A stretch of 64,000 bases of DNA from Bacteroidetes bacterium GWF2_38_335 (GTDB lineage Bacteria; Bacteroidota; Bacteroidia; Bacteroidales; GWF2-38-335): NCBI GenBank assembly GCA_001769535.1, contig MEOH01000016.1, forward strand, positions 1 through 64,000, in the 5' to 3' direction. The position numbers were made by a program, and so were the translations under genes. Below the pieces are notes generated by a model. The model was not told the origin of the DNA. It was given only the letters and a program-made list of their open reading frames with translations, and made no database searches. Within the stretch, counting starts at the first letter, position 1; each line of letters opens with the position of its first letter. This document shows, piece by piece, positions 8,405 through 17,089 of this stretch.

Positions 8405-9136
8405 CTAATATATTGGTAAGGCCAAACAACCAGCGCCAAGAAGTCCAATTAACTGAAAAGGAGAAGTGACAATATCACCTAAAAAAGATAAAGGCAAATA
8501 GAAACAACGATTATACCTTTTTTCCCCAGATGGTTCTATATTAATAATTATGCTGTCACATTCATATTGATAACGATAAATACCATCATAATGGTGTTTA
8601 AAAGCAAATGTAAAATGTCTTGCTGTTAAATCAGGGGTATTAAATGAAAAAGACCAATAAGCACCATACTCAAATAACTTTTCTGAATTATTTATCACTG
8701 TAACTGAATCATTTATATTTGCCGCATCAGAGAAATAGTCTCCTTTTTTTAAAGCTGTTCGTTTTAAGTCAACCTTAATAAAATCCCAAAATAAATCCCA
8801 TTGAATTTTATGGTAATCAGGATGAATCGTGAAAGCAGAATCCAAATAAAGAAATCTTTTCTTAACTGGCTCAGGTTCACCATATCTATTAATTATTTGA
8901 AACAAACTATCAGTATTTAAAATAAAATAATAATGATAAATTGTGTCAACTCTCGGGCTTTTACCTGTAAAATTAATAATCAGGTTTGTATTATTATCAA
9001 AAAAAGCACTTTCTACACTAACAACCTCTTCATGTCTTCGGTCTTTTTTAATTTTATCAACTGTATTTAACGTGATACATCCGTTAAAAGCAATTAGTAG
9101 AATTAAGAAAACAAAATTGGTTTTACTTATACTCAT
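8405..9136 (-). CDS. Lipoprotein of unknown function
   Basis: A 243-residue predicted lipoprotein with lipobox FNGC (Cys20) after an 18-residue hydrophobic signal. The body is polar, beta-rich and Tyr/Phe-rich. The C-terminus is hydrophobic (LPLSFLGDIVTSPFQLIGLL, about 213-232, then a Gly/Ala-rich tail). That tail loosely recalls the end of YceK/YidQ-like lipoproteins, but I do not recognise the family. It is monocistronic; the nearest gene, to the right, is on the same strand 79 bp away. Confidence 0.7.
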   Translation of the reverse strand: MSISKTNFVFLILLIAFNGCITLNTVDKIKKDRRHEEVVSVESAFFDNNTNLIINFTGKSPRVDTIYHYYFILNTDSLFQIINRYGEPEPVKKRFLYLDSAFTIHPDYHKIQWDLFWDFIKVDLKRTALKKGDYFSDAANINDSVTVINNSEKLFEYGAYWSFSFNTPDLTARHFTFAFKHHYDGIYRYQYECDSIIINIEPSGEKRYNRCFYLPLSFLGDIVTSPFQLIGLLGAGCLALPIY

Positions 9137-9214
9137 TTTGTAATTGAATTAACCTTCAACAAAACAAATATACTAAAACCAATTAAAGAATTCAGTAAAA
9201 TATTTTGAATACTA

Positions 9215-9640
9215 TTATGCAGTCTTATAAACCCATTGCCCATTCTCAAAAACATACATACTCATAAGATTTTTAAAAGCGTTTACCACGGTTTCTTTTT
9301 TCAGATCATCGGTGAGGTCAACCTGCATCATTTTGGAAGCGTCCATCTGATAGCCAACACCTGCATGGCTTGCCGCACTGCCAATCAGACTTCCTGCGCC
9401 GGGCACTCCGGTCAGGTTTCCCAATGCACTGGAAGCCGCACCCACAGCCATTCCGGATGCCATCATTTTAGCTATTTCAGCATTCATCTTTTTCATCATT
9501 TCCTCCTGATTGCCCATGGCAATTCCAATGGTTTCTATCGGCTGGTCCTGATTGGATGCCTTGATTTTAATTTTTACCTGATTGCCTGTCCACACTTCTT
9601 CAATAAGTATTGACTTTATTGATTCATACGTTGGTTCCAT
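9215..9640 (-). CDS. Hypothetical protein with a Gly/Ala-rich hydrophobic centre
   Basis: A 141-residue protein without a signal peptide. An N-terminal beta-rich part (1-40) is followed by a Met-rich helix (about 44-62) and a Gly/Ala/Ser-rich stretch (62-92, with GMAVGAASSALG), which could be a glycine-zipper-like membrane-inserting segment. The C-terminal 45 residues end in a short beta motif (YVFENGQWVYKTA). I do not recognise the family. The gene is divergent from the GH3 gene and does not obviously share its function. Confidence 0.6.
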   Translation of the reverse strand: MEPTYESIKSILIEEVWTGNQVKIKIKASNQDQPIETIGIAMGNQEEMMKKMNAEIAKMMASGMAVGAASSALGNLTGVPGAGSLIGSAASHAGVGYQMDASKMMQVDLTDDLKKETVVNAFKNLMSMYVFENGQWVYKTA

Positions 9641-9745
9641 ATTCGTTAATTTTAGTTTCTATAAAAATACAAAAAAAAATCAAATAAAGAGTCGATTGTC
9701 TTCTATTAAGTTTTTATAAGCAGATAATTTTACCAACATTTATTC

Positions 9746-9753
9746 TAAATTTG
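9746..9753 (+). promoter_or_regulatory. -7 box of the GH3 gene
   Basis: TAAATTTG fits TAnnTTTG and lies 23 bp before the ATG at 9776. The -33 region is only a T-rich tract near 9725. Confidence 0.55.
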
Positions 9754-9775
9754 AATCCGTTAAATATATCATCAA

Positions 9776-11932
9776 ATGACAATTCGATTATTTTTTCTTA
9801 TAATACTGTCTGCATTTCAGCTTTCAAATGCACAGGACACCCTTCCCTTGTTTAATCCAGAACTTCCGGTCGAATTACGAATTGACGATCTCATCAAACG
9901 GCTTACTTTAAAGGAAAAGGCATCCCTTATGCTTCACAATAACCCGGCCATTGAACGACTCGGAATACCCGAATACAACTGGTGGAATGAATGTTTGCAT
10001 GGCGTGGGACGAGCAGGGAAAGCCACTGTTTTTCCCCAGGCAACCGGACTGGCAGCCAGTTTTGATGAAGATCTTTTGTTCAGGGTAGCCACCGCAATTT
10101 CGGATGAAGCACGTGCAAAACACAACGAAGCATTAAAAAAGAACAGCAGGCTTCAATATACCGGACTCAGTTTCTGGACACCAAACGTGAATATTTTCAG
10201 GGATCCGAGGTGGGGGCGCGGACAAGAGACTTATGGTGAAGATCCCTATCTTACATCCAGTCTAGGTGTTGCCTTTGTAAAAGGACTGCAGGGCAATAAT
10301 CCTAAATACCTGAAAACAGCAGCCTGCGCCAAGCATTTTGCCGTACACAGCGGCCCTGAAGAATCGCGTCACCATTTTAATGTTTTACCTGAAAGCCGTG
10401 ATTTCAGAGAAACTTACCTGCCCGCTTTTAAATCATTGTCGGATGCCGGAGTTGAAGCCATCATGTGTGCATACAACAGAGTTTATGACGAGCCCTGTTG
10501 CGGAAGCAATCTGTTACTGAAAAAAATCCTCAGGGATGAATGGAAATTTCAGGGCCATATCGTTTCAGACTGTTGGGCTCTGGATGATTTCTGGCTCAGA
10601 CACAAAGTGACCGAAACCCAGGTTGAATCAGCTGTTTTGGCTGCCAATGCAGGCGTCAATCTTAATTGTGGATATATTTATGGTTATCTGCCCGAAGCAG
10701 TTGAAAAGGGACTTATTCCTGAATCACTTGTTGATGAAAACCTCAGGCCTGTTTTGCGCACACGTTTTAAACTTGGGTTATTCGATCCTATCGGAATGAA
10801 TCCATATGATACTTTAAGTGCCGGAATTGTAAACTGCAAAAAACATAAAGCGCTGGCTTTGGAATCGGCCTGCAAATCGATGGTGCTGCTTAAAAACAAA
10901 AACAACATTCTGCCCCTTGACAAATCAAAAATTAAAAGTCTTTTCGTAAGCGGTCCGGCTGCCGCAAACTTCGAAGTGCTTGTTGGAAATTACAATGGCT
11001 TTTCAGGCGAAATGGTCACTGTACTCGAGGGAATAGTTAACCGGTGCGATGCAGGCACGGTGGTTGACTACAGCATGGGATGCCTGTTCAACACCGACAG
11101 CGTTTTTCATGGAGAGTGGCAGGCAGGATATGCAGAAGTAACCATCGCAGTGATCGGATTGTCAAGGTTACTTGAAGGCGAAAACGGAGACGCCATGCTT
11201 TCAGATCACGGAGGCGACAGAAAAGAAATTGGTCTGCCCGCCAACCAGATAGAGTTTATAAGGAAAATGAGAAAAGCGGCCGGAGAAAAGCCTCTTATTG
11301 TGGTCATCACCGCAGGAAGTGCTGTGTCGGTTCCCGAAATAGCCGAAATGGCTGATGCCCTCATTTATGCCTGGTATCCCGGCGAGCAGGGAGGCAATGC
11401 TGTGGCAGATGTCATTTTTGGAAATTATAATCCGGCCGGAAGGTTACCGGTAACCATTTATGAAAAAACAACCGATCTTCCTGCTTTCGATGATTACAGC
11501 ATGGAAAACCGCACCTATAGATATTTTAAAGGAAAACCGCTTTATCCATTCGGATTTGGCTTGAGCTACACAAAGTTTGACTATTCCGATTTGAAAACTG
11601 ACAAAAGCTCTTATAACACAAAAAATGATACGATTAAAATAAAAGTATTAGTTAAAAATTCAGGCATTACCGACGGCGAAGAAGTTATCCAGTTGTATAT
11701 CAAAAATATAACCTCCAAAGAAAAAATGCCAAATAAAATGCTGAAAGGATTTAAAAGACTGCCTATAAAAACCGGAAAACAGGATATTATTGAATTCAAT
11801 GTGCCTGTCAAAAGTCTTGAAATATGGAATGAAACAAAACAACAATATGAAATTTTAAAAGGAAAATATGAACTTCAGGCAGCAAGTTCATCTGAAGATG
11901 TAAAACAAAAACTAATAATAGAAATAAAATGA
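9776..11932 (+). CDS. GH3 family beta-glycosidase
   Basis: A 718-residue exported glycoside hydrolase family 3 enzyme, probably a beta-glucosidase or beta-xylosidase. The signal peptide ends about residue 19 (LSNAQ). Next come a (beta/alpha)8 domain with WWNECLHGVGR (about 64-74) and the nucleophile Asp265 in IVSDCWALDDFW, an alpha/beta sandwich domain (about 370-580) and a fibronectin-III-like C-terminal domain (about 625-715). The two-Trp WWNE motif is like the xylosidase/glucosidase branch with plant-type architecture. A small lipoprotein gene overlaps its stop by 4 bp (ATGA), so they are cotranscribed. Substrate preference is not determinable from sequence. Confidence 0.93.
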   Translation: MTIRLFFLIILSAFQLSNAQDTLPLFNPELPVELRIDDLIKRLTLKEKASLMLHNNPAIERLGIPEYNWWNECLHGVGRAGKATVFPQATGLAASFDEDLLFRVATAISDEARAKHNEALKKNSRLQYTGLSFWTPNVNIFRDPRWGRGQETYGEDPYLTSSLGVAFVKGLQGNNPKYLKTAACAKHFAVHSGPEESRHHFNVLPESRDFRETYLPAFKSLSDAGVEAIMCAYNRVYDEPCCGSNLLLKKILRDEWKFQGHIVSDCWALDDFWLRHKVTETQVESAVLAANAGVNLNCGYIYGYLPEAVEKGLIPESLVDENLRPVLRTRFKLGLFDPIGMNPYDTLSAGIVNCKKHKALALESACKSMVLLKNKNNILPLDKSKIKSLFVSGPAAANFEVLVGNYNGFSGEMVTVLEGIVNRCDAGTVVDYSMGCLFNTDSVFHGEWQAGYAEVTIAVIGLSRLLEGENGDAMLSDHGGDRKEIGLPANQIEFIRKMRKAAGEKPLIVVITAGSAVSVPEIAEMADALIYAWYPGEQGGNAVADVIFGNYNPAGRLPVTIYEKTTDLPAFDDYSMENRTYRYFKGKPLYPFGFGLSYTKFDYSDLKTDKSSYNTKNDTIKIKVLVKNSGITDGEEVIQLYIKNITSKEKMPNKMLKGFKRLPIKTGKQDIIEFNVPVKSLEIWNETKQQYEILKGKYELQAASSSEDVKQKLIIEIK

Positions 11933-12288
11933 AAAACCAATTTAAAAAAATCACGCTCCTTGCCACATCATTGGTTATAATGGCAATAAGCAGCTGCAAA
12001 GAATGCAAAAATGAAGATCCAAGAGCCCGAATCATCAATGAAGGGACTGACGTTGCCAGTGTTCAGATAAAAACAACCGGGGGTAACACTGAAAACATTA
12101 ACAATATTGAACCGGGTACCGCATCGGAGTTTAGAAGTTATGCACCCGGAATGATAAAGTTTACAGTTTCAATTGACACATCTGATTATGTGATCGAAGT
12201 TGAAATGAGCGAATGCTTTGAGTATGATATTAAAATTGATGAAAACAATAATCTGACTTCTGTTCCGACAGACCGTAATGAAAAATAA
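11929..12288 (+). CDS. Small lipoprotein of unknown function
   Basis: A 119-residue predicted lipoprotein (lipobox ISSC, Cys23) followed by a CKECKNEDPRARIINEG start and a small beta-rich domain. Its start codon overlaps the GH3 stop (ATGA), which indicates translational coupling. The mature part, with alternating strands around a PG-containing turn, resembles small envelope beta-sandwich proteins, but I do not recognise the family. The clpX terminator hairpin at 12290-12313 starts just after its stop. Confidence 0.7.
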   Translation: MKNQFKKITLLATSLVIMAISSCKECKNEDPRARIINEGTDVASVQIKTTGGNTENINNIEPGTASEFRSYAPGMIKFTVSIDTSDYVIEVEMSECFEYDIKIDENNNLTSVPTDRNEK

Positions 12289-12289
12289 A

Positions 12290-12313
12290 AGAGACGCAAT
12301 TTCTTGCGTCTCT
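12290..12313 (-). terminator. Intrinsic terminator of clpX
   Basis: Perfect 10-bp stem AGAGACGCAA/TTGCGTCTCT with a 4-nt loop. On the minus strand it is followed by a T-rich tract (TTTTATTTTT), so it terminates clpX; on the plus strand it may also stop the lipoprotein transcript. Confidence 0.9.
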
Positions 12314-12315
12314 AA

Positions 12316-13530
12316 CTATGCGACTTTCAGGCGTTTTATGTTTATTTTTTCAAATTTTCGATGTGCATAATCCAATGTGACATCCACTTTTTCGATCTTT
12401 TTTGAGGGTAATTCAAACATGGCATCCATCATAATTGCTTCGCAAATCGAACGCAATCCACGTGCTCCCAGCTTAAATTCCATAGCTTTATCAACAATGT
12501 AATTGAGTGCATCCTCATGAAAATTCAATTTGATCCCATCCATTTCAAACAACTTTTCATATTGTTTGATAATAGAATTTTTAGGTACAGTAAGAATGTT
12601 TCTCAGGGCTCCTTTATCAAGCGGATTTAAATAAGTCAGAACAGGTAAACGACCAATAATTTCGGGGATCAGCCCGAATGATTTCAGGTCTTGCGGAGCA
12701 ATATACTGTAAAAGATTAACCCTGTCAATACGTTCAGCGTCCTTTGTGGCCCCATAACCTATAATTTTGGTATTCAGTCTGTTTCCAATTTTCTTTTCAA
12801 TACCGTCAAAAGCACCGCCACAAACGAACAGAATATTTTTAGTATCAACCGGAATCATTTTTTGTTCGGGATGTTTTCGTCCGCCCTGCGGGGGCACATT
12901 GACTATGGAACCCTCGAGGAGTTTCAGCAATCCCTGTTGAACACCTTCGCCCGACACATCGCGGGTAATTGAAGGGTTATCGCTTTTTCGTGCAATTTTA
13001 TCAATTTCATCAATGAAAACAATGCCTTTTTCGGCATGTTTCACATCGTAATCTGCCACCTGGAGCAATCTGGTGAGAATACTTTCAATATCCTCGCCCA
13101 CATAACCGGCTTCGGTAAGCACAGTGGCGTCAACAATGGTAAAAGGTACATGGAGCATTTTGGCAATGGTGCGTGCAAGAAGCGTTTTTCCTGTACCTGT
13201 TTCACCAACCATAATTATATTTGACTTCTCGATTTCGACCTCATCGTTTTTCCTTGACTGCTTTAATCTTTTATAATGATTGTAAACAGCCACAGACAAG
13301 TATTTTTTTGCCTCATCCTGTCCGATGACATATTGATCAAGAAATTCTTTGATCTCTTTTGGTTTTGGCAAAGGCAGAGCATCAACATTAAAATCAGTTT
13401 TACTGCGGAGTTCCTCATCAACAATACCATGAGCCTGCTCAACACAGCTATCGCAAATGTGGCCTGAAATTCCGGCTATCAGCAATTGGGTATCTTTTTT
13501 ATCTCTTCCGCAAAATGAACATTTATCCAT
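12316..13530 (-). CDS. clpX: ATP-dependent Clp protease ATP-binding subunit ClpX
   Basis: A 404-residue AAA+ unfoldase that feeds tagged substrates to ClpP. The N-terminal zinc-binding domain has Cys4, Cys7, Cys26 and Cys29. Walker A is GETGTGKT at 109-116, Walker B VFIDEID at 171-177, the pore loop GYVGED at 142-147, the RKH loop GGRKHP at 216-221, and the sensor-2 arginine lies in GARGLR (355-360). The length is typical. It stands alone here: clpP and tig are not adjacent, unlike in many bacteria. A TATTTTTG box on the minus strand at 13556-13563 is a likely -7 element. Confidence 0.98.
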   Translation of the reverse strand: MDKCSFCGRDKKDTQLLIAGISGHICDSCVEQAHGIVDEELRSKTDFNVDALPLPKPKEIKEFLDQYVIGQDEAKKYLSVAVYNHYKRLKQSRKNDEVEIEKSNIIMVGETGTGKTLLARTIAKMLHVPFTIVDATVLTEAGYVGEDIESILTRLLQVADYDVKHAEKGIVFIDEIDKIARKSDNPSITRDVSGEGVQQGLLKLLEGSIVNVPPQGGRKHPEQKMIPVDTKNILFVCGGAFDGIEKKIGNRLNTKIIGYGATKDAERIDRVNLLQYIAPQDLKSFGLIPEIIGRLPVLTYLNPLDKGALRNILTVPKNSIIKQYEKLFEMDGIKLNFHEDALNYIVDKAMEFKLGARGLRSICEAIMMDAMFELPSKKIEKVDVTLDYAHRKFEKINIKRLKVA

Positions 13531-13631
13531 TGTTCGGTATGTTTTATTAAAGATGCAAAAATACGAAATTTTTTAATATCAAAAGCAAGAAAAACGGGAT
13601 TGGGTAAACTCTGTTATAAGTTGCAAACTCC

Positions 13632-13682
13632 TGTTCCAAGTTGCAACTTCTCTCATGACCGAAGGGAATAAACTTGGAACAG
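13632..13682. repeat. Dispersed 51-bp inverted-repeat element, copy 1
   Basis: Ends TGTTCCAAGTT and AACTTGGAACA are inverted copies around a central block that includes GACCGAAGGGA. A near-identical copy is at 33636-33686 and a partial one at 52961-52991. All three lie shortly downstream of a stop codon, here about 45 bp past the lipoprotein gene that ends at 13727. Hairpin formation in mRNA is likely, but there is no T tract. Confidence 0.8.
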
Positions 13683-13726
13683 CTATCAACAGCTATCAAT
13701 AATCAAAGCATCGAACATTCAATTTC

Positions 13727-14662
13727 TTATTTTTTTTCTTTCGAAAGTTCAAGGTTTGAATTAAGTTCGTAACTGAAAAGTTTCATAAAAGAATCAGAAA
13801 TACTGTCAATGCGGTACATGGTTCTTGGTTTTCCGGTAAACAAGTCATTAATGAGTAAAAAGTCTGCAGTACTGTTGTATTCCCATCTGAAAATCATGGT
13901 ATCGGATGTTGACTTCACGCAAAAAAGTGTGTCGGCAATTTCGACCCGGACACCGTTGCCTTTCCATATTCCGCTCAAATCATATTTTTTTAGATCCTCA
14001 TTTGCAGGAGAAAGCATCAGGTCATATCTGATTTCCTGAGCATTTTCCTCCATCAGAGTAAGAAACTCACCGAAGTTACTTACATGAAAAAGTCTGCGTT
14101 TTTCACCGGCAAAAAGCAAAAAAAGTTCCTCATTCACTGTGTCCAAGGTCCAACTTCCTGCCGATTGATCAGTAAGGTTGATCATGAGGTTGTCTCGAAA
14201 TTCACAGCTGAATTCTTTCTGACCTTTACGGGAAACATTTACCGGCATTTTTTTCAAATACCGGGAAACTTCTTCAATCATTTTTGCCATTCTGTATTTT
14301 TTCATCGGTTTGAGTACAATCGTTATGTCGCTATTCAGGGGGTTAAGCACCAGACTGTCGGGACACATAACCATGATATTATGCGTGTCAATTTTTTCTT
14401 TTGAAAACTCAAGAATTAACAAGTCATCTTCAATTTTCCATGTTCCCGGCGAATTATATATTTTTTGTTTAGGAAAATCACTATACACTCTCATTTTAAA
14501 CCTTTTATTCATGAAATTAAAAATCACATTAAAAGGAATTTTTGCATCCTCACCTTTTACCTGAATATAACTTCCCTGCCAGTAACCCTTTAATTCATCC
14601 TCCCTGCCCCCGCATGAAACAAGAAAAACAACTGCCAAAACAATAAGTATTAATTTGTACAT
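13727..14662 (-). CDS. Lipoprotein with lipocalin-like modules
   Basis: A 311-residue predicted lipoprotein (lipobox LVSC, Cys17). The mature part appears to contain repeated small beta-barrel-like units opening with LKGYWQGS (about 24), GSWTLDT (about 170) and LSGIWKGNG (about 234), each reminiscent of the G-x-W start of lipocalin-like domains. The family is not recognised. It lies 1 bp after an HTH regulator gene on the same strand, so the two are almost certainly cotranscribed. A regulator coupled to a sensor-like lipoprotein is a reasonable guess but not shown. Confidence 0.72.
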   Translation of the reverse strand: MYKLILIVLAVVFLVSCGGREDELKGYWQGSYIQVKGEDAKIPFNVIFNFMNKRFKMRVYSDFPKQKIYNSPGTWKIEDDLLILEFSKEKIDTHNIMVMCPDSLVLNPLNSDITIVLKPMKKYRMAKMIEEVSRYLKKMPVNVSRKGQKEFSCEFRDNLMINLTDQSAGSWTLDTVNEELFLLFAGEKRRLFHVSNFGEFLTLMEENAQEIRYDLMLSPANEDLKKYDLSGIWKGNGVRVEIADTLFCVKSTSDTMIFRWEYNSTADFLLINDLFTGKPRTMYRIDSISDSFMKLFSYELNSNLELSKEKK

Positions 14663-14663
14663 A

Positions 14664-15689
14664 TCACTTAATTTTTTCCTTTAACTGTTGAATCTTTTCT
14701 TTAACTGATTTAAAAAACTGATACCGTTGTTTTTCAGAAACTCCGCTTATCAGATTTGACTTTTTGATCAGGTTGTTAATCCATTCGGCTGTACCTTCAC
14801 AAAAACCCGGATTTAAGGTTACAATTTTATTAAAAGTACTGTGACTCAGATAAACAGCCTTCATATCCCCGGCAGTTGCCAGAATACAGTTATTGCCAAT
14901 TTCTATTTCACTGAAGTACATGGTAAAATTATTGGGCTCGCCTCCCGGATGGTTCTCATCAAGCAGTTTTCTGCTTATTTCAGCCTGACGCTGAATCAAA
15001 TTCATTTCCTGTTCAAGTTGATTGCAAAGTTCAAGAGCATCTTCAGATGATTCAAACAATCCGGATTCCCAATAATAGCCTATTTGTTTAACCAGACTGG
15101 AAACGCTGCCTTCATTCCATATTTCAACAGAAGGAATGGCTGAATATATTTTAAAAACATCCTTTCCCAATTCACTGATTTCAGGGTCGGCAAAATCGCG
15201 GCTAAACTTCATGGCAGCCATTTCAGGGTTATTTACCACCGATTTGAGCCAATAAAAAGATTTGAAAAGGGAAACCAGAGGAAAATTAAAATTGTAAAAA
15301 ACAGGTATATCAACAGCCGCATAATAAATAACCCTTTCCCTTGCGGCTAAAATTTTGCCAAGTTCACTTTTTATCGTTTCAAGGTATTTTTTATATTCAT
15401 CCCTGTTCTTTATGAAATGATAATTGAATGTTACTGTTTCAGACTCGTAACTGCCTACCGAATCGAGAGAAATTCTGTAATGTTTGCACAAAATGGCCAC
15501 TTCATCAATAGTCAGGGCTGTTTCTCCTCTCAGTCTTCGATAAGCACTGTCGGAGCTTATTCCCAAAAGGTCGCACAATTCATCGGCAAGAGATAAATTT
15601 GAGGGAACAAGGTCTTTGATTTTACTCAAAAACAATTTTTGAAGCGTTGCAGTTTCATTTTTTTCCATGATCGGTAAATCTTTTAGCAC
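14664..15689 (-). CDS. Helix-turn-helix transcriptional regulator
   Basis: A 341-residue cytosolic protein. An N-terminal helix-turn-helix (about 30-85, LADELCDLLGISSDSAYRRL then LTIDEVAILCKHYRISLDSV) resembles XRE/BetR-type DNA-binding domains. The long, helical remainder (about 90-340) has no domain I recognise, and such N-terminal-HTH proteins of this size recur in Bacteroidota. The alternative start Met8 (15668) is possible. It precedes a lipoprotein gene with only 1 bp between, and is divergent from the RNA methyltransferase gene. It may regulate its own operon; no operator was identified. Confidence 0.75.
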   Translation of the reverse strand: MLKDLPIMEKNETATLQKLFLSKIKDLVPSNLSLADELCDLLGISSDSAYRRLRGETALTIDEVAILCKHYRISLDSVGSYESETVTFNYHFIKNRDEYKKYLETIKSELGKILAARERVIYYAAVDIPVFYNFNFPLVSLFKSFYWLKSVVNNPEMAAMKFSRDFADPEISELGKDVFKIYSAIPSVEIWNEGSVSSLVKQIGYYWESGLFESSEDALELCNQLEQEMNLIQRQAEISRKLLDENHPGGEPNNFTMYFSEIEIGNNCILATAGDMKAVYLSHSTFNKIVTLNPGFCEGTAEWINNLIKKSNLISGVSEKQRYQFFKSVKEKIQQLKEKIK

Positions 15690-15896
15690 TTTTTTCGAAA
15701 AAAAACAAGAACTTTTTAATCACAATCTTATTTAATTATTTCGTTTACAAATAAATGTGTGTCATTGTCAATAAGTCAGTTATGCTTTTTTCAATCCAGG
15801 CTCAATTCATATACAGTTGCAAGATATAATAATTTTACGGATATGAGTTGCAAAATTCGCAAATAAATGTTTTTAGGTTCTGTTGATTTGATTTTC

Positions 15897-15904
15897 TACC
15901 TTTG
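15897..15904 (+). promoter_or_regulatory. -7 box of the RNA methyltransferase gene
   Basis: TACCTTTG matches TAnnTTTG, with a TTG about 19 bp upstream (TTCTGTTGATTT). Transcription would start around 15911, so a TTG start codon at 15902 cannot be used; this decides the GTG start at 15920. Confidence 0.65.
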
Positions 15905-15919
15905 TCAAAAATCAATATT

Positions 15920-17089
15920 GTGATAGAAAAAACATTTAACAGTTTCACAGCAAAAACTCAGTTTGGACTAGAGGATGTGCTGGCAGAAGAAATCAGGAAA
16001 GCAGGCGGAAAAAACATCAGGGTTTTGAGAAGGGCTGTCAGTTTTGATGGTGATCTTGACCTTTTATACAAAGCAAACCTGTGTTTGCGAACAGCCGTGA
16101 AGATACTGATGCCTATCGGCAGTTTCAATGCCAGGAATGAAGACGCTCTTTATATGGGAATTCAAAGAATCAACTGGAGCAAGTACATGACCACATCCGA
16201 CACTTTATCAATAGACGGTGTGGTATTTTCCGATTATTTCAATCACTCAAAATACGTTGCCCTTAAATGCAAGGATGCCATAGTTGACCAGTTCAGAAAA
16301 AACACCGGTATCAGGCCCAACGTGGATATAATGAACCCGGATATTAAAATAAACATACACATAAGCGACGATTTATGCACCGTATCGCTCGACAGCAGTG
16401 GCGAATCGCTTAACCGCAGGGGGTACAGACTTGAGCACAACCAGGCACCCCTGAATGAGAATCTTGCCGCCGGGTTGATATTATTAACCGGATGGAACGG
16501 CGAAAGCAATTTCACAGATTTCATGTGTGGATCGGGCACATTGCTCATCGAAGCGGCAATGATTGCAACCAACACACCGCCTAACCTCAGAAGAAGTGAA
16601 TTTGCGTTTCAGAAATGGAAAAACTACGATGAAAATAAATTCAGGTTAATTATTGAAAATCTGAAAAATGAGATACGACCGTCAAAAGTTACCATTCAGG
16701 GATCAGATGTATCAGCCAGAGCCATGGAAATAACTTCTGAAAATATAAAAAGGTCGGGAATAAAAGGAATAAACTTCAAACTTGAGCAAAAATCATTTAC
16801 TGATGCTGTTCCGGCTGGAGATCCCGGAATCATTGTTACAAACCCTCCCTATGATGAAAGGATGAAAGAGCAGGATATTGCAGGTTTTTATAAAGAAATT
16901 GGCAATACCCTGAAAAAGAATTTCTCGGGTTATGATGCCTGGATTATCAGTGGCAATGCCGAGGGCACAAAAAGTATTGGGTTAAAGACATCAAGAAAAA
17001 TATCTTTAATCAACGGGACTATTGAATGCAAATTTTTGAAGTTTGAGATGTATATGGGATCCAGAAAACACCCTGAAAGCAAAACGTAA
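15920..17089 (+). CDS. THUMP-domain class I SAM-dependent RNA methyltransferase (RlmL/YpsC-like)
   Basis: About 389 residues. A THUMP-containing N-terminal half (about 45-165) is followed by a Rossmann methyltransferase domain. The SAM-binding region contains DFMCGSGTLLIEAA, and the catalytic NPPY motif of base N-methyltransferases is present (IVTNPPYDER, near 16841). This matches the RlmL N-half/YpsC group that makes m2G in 23S rRNA; the target is inferred. I chose GTG at 15920 because the only upstream candidate, TTG at 15902, lies inside the promoter box. The gene ends 1 bp before the stop of the convergent histidine kinase gene. Confidence 0.88.
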   Translation: MIEKTFNSFTAKTQFGLEDVLAEEIRKAGGKNIRVLRRAVSFDGDLDLLYKANLCLRTAVKILMPIGSFNARNEDALYMGIQRINWSKYMTTSDTLSIDGVVFSDYFNHSKYVALKCKDAIVDQFRKNTGIRPNVDIMNPDIKINIHISDDLCTVSLDSSGESLNRRGYRLEHNQAPLNENLAAGLILLTGWNGESNFTDFMCGSGTLLIEAAMIATNTPPNLRRSEFAFQKWKNYDENKFRLIIENLKNEIRPSKVTIQGSDVSARAMEITSENIKRSGIKGINFKLEQKSFTDAVPAGDPGIIVTNPPYDERMKEQDIAGFYKEIGNTLKKNFSGYDAWIISGNAEGTKSIGLKTSRKISLINGTIECKFLKFEMYMGSRKHPESKT

